A stretch of DNA of 6,481 nt from assembly GCA_947307375.1 (NCBI GenBank), contig CAMZIX010000073.1, positions 1-6,481 on the forward strand, in the 5' to 3' direction. Positions within the stretch are counted from its first letter, which is position 1. Every line of letters begins with the position of its first letter. A model generated the notes under the pieces. The model was not told the origin of the DNA and ran no database searches. It saw nothing but the letters and a program-made list of their open reading frames with translations. Made by a program: the position numbers and the translations under genes. This document shows, piece by piece, positions 1-5,255 of this stretch. This DNA is from an uncultured Clostridia bacterium (lineage in GTDB: Bacteria > Bacillota_A > Clostridia > Oscillospirales > Oscillospiraceae).

Positions 1-386
1 GCCGCCAGATGCAGGTCGATCGGCCGCCTGCCGAGCTGGCAGCCGCCGGGGAGGCTCATCCGCGCCTCGCCGCAGCGGGCGATCAGCGCGCCGAGGAAGA
101 TCACCGAGGAACGCATCTCCTCCATCAGCGCGGGCGGGATCTCGCTGCGCGAGCAGAGCGCGGAGTCTATGTAGACCTCGTTCCCCTGCTGCTCGGCCCG
201 GCAGCCCAGCCGGCGCAGGATGCGCAGCGCCGCGTCCACATCCCGCAGCCGCGGCACCTCCGTCAGCTCGACGCGCGCCGGGCAGACGATGGAGGCCGCC
301 AGGATCGGCAGCGAGGCGTTTTTCGAGCCCTGGACCGGGCAGCAGCCCCTCAGCCTGTTTCCGCCGCGGATATGCCAGAATTCCAT
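1..386 (-). CDS. murA: UDP-N-acetylglucosamine 1-carboxyvinyltransferase MurA, N-terminal part (runs off the left edge)
   Basis: Cytoplasmic enzyme that transfers enolpyruvate from PEP to UDP-GlcNAc, the first committed step of peptidoglycan precursor synthesis. The window shows 128 complete residues of a protein that normally has about 420. Visible motifs are the substrate-binding K22-N23 in GSKNASLPILAAS, the MRSS segment at 91-94, and the active-site loop PGGCQLGRRPIDLH with C116, which corresponds to catalytic Cys115 of E. coli. Keeping Cys rather than Asp at this position predicts an enzyme of the fosfomycin-sensitive kind. The ATG at 386 is preceded by AGGGGG with 7-nt spacing and puts K22 where the family has it. 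It follows murG after 66 bp and is probably co-transcribed with it, but a hairpin covers its ribosome binding site. Clostridia often carry two MurA paralogues, and which one this is cannot be told from the fragment. Confidence 0.95.
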   Translation of the reverse strand, partial: MEFWHIRGGNRLRGCCPVQGSKNASLPILAASIVCPARVELTEVPRLRDVDAALRILRRLGCRAEQQGNEVYIDSALCSRSEIPPALMEEMRSSVIFLGALIARCGEARMSLPGGCQLGRRPIDLHLA

Positions 387-389
387 AGT

Positions 390-438
390 AAAACCCCCTG
401 CGCACAGAAATCATGCCATCCTATGCGCAGGGGGCTTT
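390..438 (-). terminator. Terminator-like / attenuator hairpin between murG and murA
   Basis: In minus-strand RNA, positions 434-419 pair with 409-394 over 16 continuous base pairs around a 9-nt loop (418-410). The core CCCCCTGCGCA/TGCGCAGGGGG is perfect, and two pairs further in are G-U wobbles. Outside the core, a short A tract (438-436) pairs with the U tract (392-390) through one more G-U, so the stem ends in UUUU as in an intrinsic terminator. The U tract is short, so termination would probably be partial. The descending arm contains the murA Shine-Dalgarno site, so the structure may block murA translation instead of, or as well as, ending transcripts after murG. The wobble pairs would be A-C mismatches in plus-strand RNA, which suggests that the minus-strand RNA is the functional one. 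Confidence 0.7.
394..399 (-). promoter_or_regulatory. Shine-Dalgarno site of murA, inside the hairpin arm
   Basis: AGGGGG lies 7 nt upstream of the murA ATG at 386 and supports that start. All six bases are paired in the hairpin at 390-438, so access to this site would need the hairpin to open, for example when a ribosome reaches the end of murG. Confidence 0.7.
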
Positions 439-452
439 TCTTGTGATTGGAT

Positions 453-1574
453 TCAGATCTGCAGCAGGCTCAGGATCTCGGCGCAGATCCGGTCCGTGGC
501 CTCGGGCACGGCCAGCGAGCGCATCGCCGCCGACATATCGGCCAGGCGCGCGGTGTCGCCCAACAGGCTGCGGATCTCTTCGAGCAGCGAGGCCGCGTCG
601 AACTCGCCCTCCAGCAGCACCTGCGCGCCGCCGGCGCGCTCGAGCACGCGGGCGTTGCGCTCCTGATGGTGGTTGGTGACGTTCGGCGAGGGTACGAGGA
701 TCGCGGGCGTGCCGGTATAGCTCAGCTCCGAGAGCGTGGAGGCTCCGGCGCGGCAGAGGATCAGGTCCGCCGCGACCATGACGCGCGGCATGTCGTAGAT
801 ATACTCGCGCAGCTCCGCGCCGCAGTCGGCGGGATCGAGCTCCAGCGCGGCGAGCTTGCGGGAAAACTCGGCCCAGTCGCGGCTGCCGACGGCGTGGATC
901 AGGTGAAAGTCCTTCTGTCCGCGCAGCAGCGGCAGCAGCTCGAGCATTTTGTCGTTCATGTGCCCGGAGCCCAGCGAGCCCCAGACGGACACCACCAGCG
1001 GCGTCTCGTCCCGGAGCCCGAGCTCGGCGCGGGCGTTCTCGCGGGTGAAGCGGTCGAACTCTCCGCGCACCGGCGTCCCGGTGACGACGACGCGCTCCGG
1101 CTCGCGGTACTGCGCGCGGCTCTCCTCAAAGCCCACCATGATCCGGTCCACCGTCCCGGCGAGCATCTTCGTCGTCAGGCCGGGGACGGCGTTGCTTTCG
1201 TGCACGGCCGTCGGGATGTGCTGCTTCGCCGCCTCCATCAGCACCGGGAAGCAGACGTAGCCGCCGGTGCCGATCACGGCGTCGGGCCGAAACTCCTTCA
1301 GGATCCTCCGCGTTATGCGCACGGAGCGGTTCACGTTGTGCAGAGTCTGCAGGTTGTGCGCCACGTCGGCAGGGGTTTTTCCGCGGCTGACGTTCGTCAC
1401 GGGCAGGGCGCGGATCTCATAGCCCGCACGAGGCACGAGCTCCATTTCCATCTTGCCCTCCGCGCCGAGGAAGAGGAACTCGCTGTCCGGCAGCAGCTCT
1501 TTCAGGCGGCCGGCCACGGCCAGGGCGGGGTTGATATGTCCGGCGGTACCGCCGCAGGTCAGTACAAATTTCAT
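453..1574 (-). CDS. murG: MurG, lipid II-forming N-acetylglucosaminyltransferase
   Basis: Peripheral membrane glycosyltransferase (GT28, GT-B fold) that adds GlcNAc from UDP-GlcNAc to lipid I on the inner face of the membrane, giving lipid II. The protein is 373 residues, normal for the family. The N-terminal domain has the glycine-rich GGTAGHINPALA (8-19), IGTGGY (101-106) and HESNAVPGLT (125-134). GTPVR (166-170) leads into the C-terminal domain with the second glycine-rich loop WGSLGS (198-203) and the UDP-GlcNAc site: RAGASTLSEL (275-284), then PSPNVTNHHQERNA (295-308). The reading frame stays open another 310 codons upstream, but that part is an out-of-frame shadow of ftsW. The MurG homology starts at once from the ATG at 1574. 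Its Shine-Dalgarno site is weak (AAGAAG), and it begins 14 bp after the ftsW stop, so translation is probably coupled to ftsW. No truncation or missing motif was seen. Confidence 0.97.
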   Translation of the reverse strand: MKFVLTCGGTAGHINPALAVAGRLKELLPDSEFLFLGAEGKMEMELVPRAGYEIRALPVTNVSRGKTPADVAHNLQTLHNVNRSVRITRRILKEFRPDAVIGTGGYVCFPVLMEAAKQHIPTAVHESNAVPGLTTKMLAGTVDRIMVGFEESRAQYREPERVVVTGTPVRGEFDRFTRENARAELGLRDETPLVVSVWGSLGSGHMNDKMLELLPLLRGQKDFHLIHAVGSRDWAEFSRKLAALELDPADCGAELREYIYDMPRVMVAADLILCRAGASTLSELSYTGTPAILVPSPNVTNHHQERNARVLERAGGAQVLLEGEFDAASLLEEIRSLLGDTARLADMSAAMRSLAVPEATDRICAEILSLLQI

Positions 1575-1588
1575 GGGGATTCTTCTTT

Positions 1589-2743
1589 CTATACAAGGAG
1601 TTCGCGGGAAGCGGAGAGCACGATGCCCATCTCGCCGAGCTGGATCAGCAGCGCGGTGCCGCCGTAGCTGAAAAAGGGCAGGGAGATGCCGGTACAGGGC
1701 AGCAGGTTCGTCACCACCGCCACGTTCAGAAAGGTCTGGATGGCCAGCAGCGTTGTAATGCCCGCGCAGACGAGGCAGCTGAAGCGGTCGCGGCAGTGCA
1801 GGGCGATCCAGTAGCCGCGCAGGATCAGCAGCGCAAAGAGCAGCAGGATCAGCGACGCGCCGAGAAAGCCGAGCTCTTCGCAGACGACGGAGAAGATGAA
1901 GTCGTTGTGCTCCTCCGGAAGATACAGGAATTTCTGCCGACTGCCGCCAAGCCCGAGCCCGCTCAGGCCGCCGGAGCCGATCGTATACAGGGACTGGACG
2001 ATCTGATAGCCCTCGTCGGAGGCGCTGGAAAAGGGATCGCGCCAGGTGACGATGCGCGAGGAGGCGTAGGGGAAAAAGGCCAGCAGCACGCCGAGGCCGG
2101 CGCCGGCCGCCGTGAAGGCCGCCAGGAACCAGCCGAGGCCGAGGCCGCCGAGGAAGAGCATCGCGCCGCCGATCGCCAGCAGGATGATCGAGGCGGAGAA
2201 ATGCGGCTCGAGCACCAGCAGGCCGATCAGCACCGCGAGGATCCCCGCAAAGGGAAGCACGCCCCAGCGAAAGCTCCTCATCCGGCCGCGAAAGCGGCAG
2301 ATCAGCACCGCAAAGCTGAGGATCACGGCGAGCTTGGCCAGCTCCGAGGGCTGCAGCGTCAGCCCGCCGACGCCGAGCCAGCGCCGCGCGCCGTTGGCGC
2401 GCACGCCGACGAAGGGAACCAGCAGCAGCAAAACGACCGTCAGGCCCAGAAAGGGAAAGGCGCAGCGCCGGTAGAAGCCCATCGGAAAGCGGGAGGCCAG
2501 CCACAGCGCGCCCAGGCCCAGCACGGCGAACAGCAGCTGCCGCACGAAGTAATAGGCGGGGCGGCCGCCGGTCACGTGACCGGGATCGTAGTAGGCGCGG
2601 GGGTAGCTCGCCGAGAGCACCATCACCACGCCGATGCCGAGCAGCAGCAGGACCAGCAGGCAGAAGGGCCAGTCAAAGCTCCGGCGGCGTTCCTTGCCCG
2701 GAACAGACGAAAAATCGGCGAGGCGGGCACCGTCGGTTCGCAA
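1589..2743 (-). CDS. ftsW: SEDS-family peptidoglycan glycosyltransferase, FtsW/SpoVE type
   Basis: Polytopic membrane protein that polymerises lipid II into glycan strands together with a class B PBP, at the division septum or, for SpoVE, in spore cortex. It has 384 residues and about ten hydrophobic segments, the first at about 26-46 after a short, basic cytoplasmic tail. Diagnostic SEDS motifs are NGARRWLGVGGLTLQPSE (117-134), GSGGLSGLGLGGSRQK (256-271), LPEEHNDFIFSVVCEELG (275-292) and PCTGISLPFFSYGG (349-362). D281 in the HNDFIF loop matches the Asp required for polymerase activity. The start is TTG at 2743, chosen for the GGAGGTG site 7 nt upstream and because no ATG or GTG in frame precedes the first membrane segment. 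An ATG at 2766 is out of frame. The gene lies 30 bp after mraY and 14 bp before murG. FtsW, RodA and SpoVE share these motifs. Position next to murG favours FtsW or SpoVE, but the choice between them is not settled by sequence alone. Confidence 0.93.
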   Translation of the reverse strand: MRTDGARLADFSSVPGKERRRSFDWPFCLLVLLLLGIGVVMVLSASYPRAYYDPGHVTGGRPAYYFVRQLLFAVLGLGALWLASRFPMGFYRRCAFPFLGLTVVLLLLVPFVGVRANGARRWLGVGGLTLQPSELAKLAVILSFAVLICRFRGRMRSFRWGVLPFAGILAVLIGLLVLEPHFSASIILLAIGGAMLFLGGLGLGWFLAAFTAAGAGLGVLLAFFPYASSRIVTWRDPFSSASDEGYQIVQSLYTIGSGGLSGLGLGGSRQKFLYLPEEHNDFIFSVVCEELGFLGASLILLLFALLILRGYWIALHCRDRFSCLVCAGITTLLAIQTFLNVAVVTNLLPCTGISLPFFSYGGTALLIQLGEMGIVLSASRELLV

Positions 2744-2763
2744 GCTCCCACCTCCCCGATTTT
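2711..2763 (-). promoter_or_regulatory. Hairpin burying the ftsW ribosome binding site and start codon
   Basis: In minus-strand RNA, 2763-2747 can pair with 2727-2711. The outer 8 bp are AAAATCGG/CCGATTTT. One G-G mismatch (2755/2719) follows, then 8 more pairs, GAGGTGGG/CCCGCCTC, including one U-G wobble. The 19-nt loop (2746-2728) holds the TTG start. The 5' arm includes the Shine-Dalgarno site and the 3' arm is made of ftsW codons 6-11. The stem runs into five U residues (2714-2710), so an attenuator role is possible as well as translational blocking. The hairpin begins 10 nt after the mraY stop, so a ribosome finishing mraY could disturb it. The structure was read by eye and no folding energy was computed. 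Confidence 0.6.
2749..2755 (-). promoter_or_regulatory. Shine-Dalgarno site of ftsW (decides the TTG start)
   Basis: GGAGGTG is a near-perfect match to the 16S anti-Shine-Dalgarno sequence. From its GGAGG there are 7 nt to the TTG at 2743. No other in-frame start codon has a comparable site, so it fixes the start of ftsW. The site lies in the 5' arm of the hairpin at 2711-2763. Confidence 0.8.
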
Positions 2764-2773
2764 CATGCGGCGA

Positions 2774-3802
2774 TCAGAAACGCCGGTACACCCACAGAAA
2801 GGATATGATCGCGGCAAGCAGAGATATGCCGGTATAGAGGCAGAAAAGTTCTTTTTCTTTCCACTTTTTTCCCGTCCATCCGCCCATTTCGAGGTGGTGA
2901 TGGAGCGGCGCCATGCGGAAGATGCGCTTGCCCTCGCCCGTCATTTTTTTGGTCAGCTTGAAATAGGAGACCTGGATGATGTCGGACAGGGTCTCGAGGA
3001 TGTACACGATACCGACGGAGATCAGGATCAGCGGCATGTCGTAGGCGAAGGCCAGGGCTGCCGCCGCGCCGCCGAGGAAGAGCGAGCCGGTGTCGCCCAT
3101 GAAGACCTTGGCGGGGTTGAAGTTGTAGACCAGGAAGCCCAGCAGGCCGCCCAGCAGCGCCGAGGCGAAAATGCCCTGCGGCAGGAAGCGCTCGCCCCAG
3201 GCGTAGGTCACGCAGGCAAAGAAGAGGCAGACCGGGATGCTGGTGCCGGTGGCGAGGCCGTCCACGCCGTCGGTGATATTGACGGCGTTGACCGTGCCGA
3301 CGATGACGAAGGCGGCGAAGACGAAGTAGAGCCACTGGGGCATGCGGACCGTGCCGCCGGTGAAGGGCACGTAGAGCTCGGTGTTGACCAGGCCGAGGTT
3401 GCGCATCAGGATGACGAAGGCCAGCGCCGCCGCCAGCTGCAGCAGGAACTTCATCCGCGCGGAGAGGCCGGTGTTCTGCTTGTTTTTGATCTTCTCCCAG
3501 TCGTCGAGCATGCCGATCGCGCCGAAGACCAGCGCGAAGATCAGCACGAACAGATGGGCGAAGCTGCCCTCTAGCATGCTGGAGAAGCCCACGGTCAGCA
3601 CGACGACGGCCACGGCGAGGATGAACATCACGCCGCCCATCGTGGGCGTGCCGCTCTTGGCCGCGTGCCAGGTGGGGCCGTTCTCCTTGATGGCCTGTCC
3701 GGCCTTCTGCCTGTGCAGCCAGGGGATATAGTATTTGCCGAAGGCGGTCGAAATCAGAAAGGCGATCAGCAGCGACGCGATCATCTTCATCGTCAAATTC
3801 AT
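2774..3802 (-). CDS. mraY: MraY, phospho-N-acetylmuramoyl-pentapeptide transferase
   Basis: Integral membrane enzyme that transfers phospho-MurNAc-pentapeptide from its UDP carrier to undecaprenyl phosphate, making lipid I and UMP. It has 342 residues, normal length, with about ten membrane segments. Motifs in order are NGPTWHAAKSGTPTMGG (41-57), the Mg-binding D100-D101 pair in MLDDWEK, NAVNITDGVDGLA (172-184), NPAKVFMGDTGS (229-240) with the third key Asp at D237, and PLHHHLEMGGW (299-309), the histidine-rich cytoplasmic loop. All catalytic positions are kept. Its ATG overlaps the murE stop as ATGA, with GAGG 8 nt upstream inside the end of murE, which points to translational coupling. It is followed directly by ftsW, with no murD between. 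The last 30 codons are locally A-rich and encode a basic stretch (GKKWKEKE) before the final membrane segment. Confidence 0.97.
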   Translation of the reverse strand: MNLTMKMIASLLIAFLISTAFGKYYIPWLHRQKAGQAIKENGPTWHAAKSGTPTMGGVMFILAVAVVVLTVGFSSMLEGSFAHLFVLIFALVFGAIGMLDDWEKIKNKQNTGLSARMKFLLQLAAALAFVILMRNLGLVNTELYVPFTGGTVRMPQWLYFVFAAFVIVGTVNAVNITDGVDGLATGTSIPVCLFFACVTYAWGERFLPQGIFASALLGGLLGFLVYNFNPAKVFMGDTGSLFLGGAAAALAFAYDMPLILISVGIVYILETLSDIIQVSYFKLTKKMTGEGKRIFRMAPLHHHLEMGGWTGKKWKEKELFCLYTGISLLAAIISFLWVYRRF

Positions 3803-5253
3803 GCGCGTTTCCTCTTCTCTATGTACTCAGAAACGATTTCTCTCTCGTCCATGTGGTGTTTTTCCCTGCCGACGACCTGATAGTCCTCGTGGCCCTTGCC
3901 GGCCAGCAGGATCACGTCGCCCTCGCGGGCCTGGTCGATGGCCCAGCGGATGGCCTCCGCGCGGTCGACGATCACCTTGACCGTGCCGCGGCGGGCCTTC
4001 ATGCCGGCCAGGATCTCGTCGATGATGGCCTGGGGCTCCTCGGTGCGCGGATTGTCGCTGGTCACGATCGTAAGGTCTGCGTTCTGCTCCGCGATCGCCC
4101 CCATCAGTGGGCGCTTTTTGCGGTCGCGGTCGCCGCCGCAGCCGAAGAGCACCACAAGCCGCCCTCTGGTCACCGGGCGCAGGGTCTTCAGCGCCTTTTC
4201 CAGCGCGTCGGGCTTGTGGGAATAGTCGATGATGATGCTGTAGTCCCCGTCGGTCGGGACGGATTCCATCCGCCCCTTGACGCCCCGGGCCTCCGCAAGC
4301 GCCGCGGCGCAGCCGCTCAGCGGGATGCCGAGGCAGAGCCCCGCCGCCAGCACGCTCAGCGCGTTATAGACCGAGAACATGCCGGGCACCGCGAACTTCG
4401 TCAGCGCCAGCTCTCCCCCGCTCACCGCCGCAAAGCGCACGCCGGAGGCGGAGAGACGGACGTCCTTCGCGGTCAGGTCGGCGTCGTTGCGCAGCGCGGA
4501 ATAGGTGAAGAAGGGGCAGGGCGCGCCCTCCATCATATAGGCGGCGCGCTCGTCGTCGAGGTTGACGCAGCCGACGCGGCACTGGGAAAAGATCTTTTTC
4601 TTGGCCGCGGCGTATTCCTCCATCGTCCCGTGCAGATCCAGATGGTCCTGCGAGAGGTTGGTGAACAGCGCCACATCGAAGGTGATGCCCGCGACGCGCT
4701 CGAGCGCGAGCGAGTGGGAGGAGACCTCCATCACCACATGCGTGCAGCCCGCCTCCTTCATGCGGCGGAAGAGCTTGTGCAGCTCATAGCTCTCGGGCGT
4801 GGTATGCTCGGTGTGCAGCATTTCCTCGCCGATCATGTTTCCGTTGGTGCCGATCAGGCCGACCTTCGCGCCGAGCGTCCGCTCCAGCAGCTGCTTGAGG
4901 ACGGAGGTCGAGCTGGTCTTGCCGCTGGTGCCGGTAAAGCCGATCACCGTCATCTCGGAGGCCGGATCGCCGAACCAGGCGCGGCTGGTCAGCGCGAGAC
5001 CGAGGCGGCAGTCGCGGATCAGCAGATAGGGCGTTCCGTCGGCGGGCGCCTCCTCGCAGAGGACCGCCGCCGCGCCCTTCGCCATCGCCATCGGGATATA
5101 GCGGTGGCCGTCGGTCTCAAAGCCGCGCACCGCGACGAACAGGTCTCCCGGCTGCGTTTTGCGGGAATCGTAGCTCAGGCCGCCGATCTCGGTGTCGAGG
5201 TCGGCCGTGCCGCCGAGCAGCTCCAGGTCCCTGACCAATTCTCTCAGCTTCAT
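3799..5253 (-). CDS. murE: MurE, UDP-MurNAc-L-Ala-D-Glu:meso-diaminopimelate ligase
   Basis: Cytoplasmic ATP-dependent Mur ligase that adds the third residue of the stem peptide. It has 484 residues, normal length. The N-terminal UDP-binding domain includes LSYDSRKTQPGDLFVAVRG (26-44). The central ATPase domain has the P-loop TGTSGKT (107-113), the substrate-binding HTTPES (150-155), EVSSH (176-180) and NLSQDHLDLHGTMEEY (199-214). K218 in the following AAAK is the expected carbamylated lysine. The C-terminal domain has GRME (327-330), FGCGGDRDRKKRP (370-382), DNPR (400-403) and GKGHE (452-456). DNPR is the signature of meso-diaminopimelate specificity, whereas lysine-adding enzymes differ there, so an A1-gamma type wall is inferred. 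The ATG at 5253 has GGGAAGG 8 nt upstream and starts 2 bp after the PBP stop. The end overlaps mraY by 4 bp. One mild oddity is Ser110 in the P-loop, where Asn is usual. Confidence 0.97.
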   Translation of the reverse strand: MKLRELVRDLELLGGTADLDTEIGGLSYDSRKTQPGDLFVAVRGFETDGHRYIPMAMAKGAAAVLCEEAPADGTPYLLIRDCRLGLALTSRAWFGDPASEMTVIGFTGTSGKTSSTSVLKQLLERTLGAKVGLIGTNGNMIGEEMLHTEHTTPESYELHKLFRRMKEAGCTHVVMEVSSHSLALERVAGITFDVALFTNLSQDHLDLHGTMEEYAAAKKKIFSQCRVGCVNLDDERAAYMMEGAPCPFFTYSALRNDADLTAKDVRLSASGVRFAAVSGGELALTKFAVPGMFSVYNALSVLAAGLCLGIPLSGCAAALAEARGVKGRMESVPTDGDYSIIIDYSHKPDALEKALKTLRPVTRGRLVVLFGCGGDRDRKKRPLMGAIAEQNADLTIVTSDNPRTEEPQAIIDEILAGMKARRGTVKVIVDRAEAIRWAIDQAREGDVILLAGKGHEDYQVVGREKHHMDEREIVSEYIEKRKRA

Positions 5254-5255
5254 AT

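Noticed and set aside
410..440. Possible promoter for murA in the murG-murA gap (TGGCATGAT resembling an extended -10)
   Set aside because: Only four of six -10 bases match, no -35 element lies at a proper distance, and the bases fall in the hairpin loop.
447..1667. 406-codon open frame on the plus strand opposite murG
   Set aside because: Antisense to intact murG, with no domain and no credible ribosome binding site.
1575..2504. 310-codon in-frame extension upstream of murG, suggesting a fusion protein
   Set aside because: The extension is an alternate frame of ftsW, Arg- and Leu-rich and without family resemblance. MurG motifs begin right after the ATG at 1574, and ftsW is intact in its own frame.
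2623..2817. Short minus-strand ORF across the mraY/ftsW junction
   Set aside because: It overlaps both genes in another frame and its sequence resembles out-of-frame FtsW and MraY; no separate support.
2774..2880. AT-richer end of mraY as a possible internal promoter for ftsW
   Set aside because: No pair of -35 and -10 elements with 16-18 bp spacing was found; the A-rich stretch is explained by Lys and Glu codons.
1796..3574. 592-codon open frame on the plus strand opposite ftsW and mraY
   Set aside because: It lies antisense to two genes with full family motifs, is low-complexity and rich in Ala, Glu, Gln and Arg, and has no recognisable domain. GC-rich coding DNA commonly leaves long antisense frames open.
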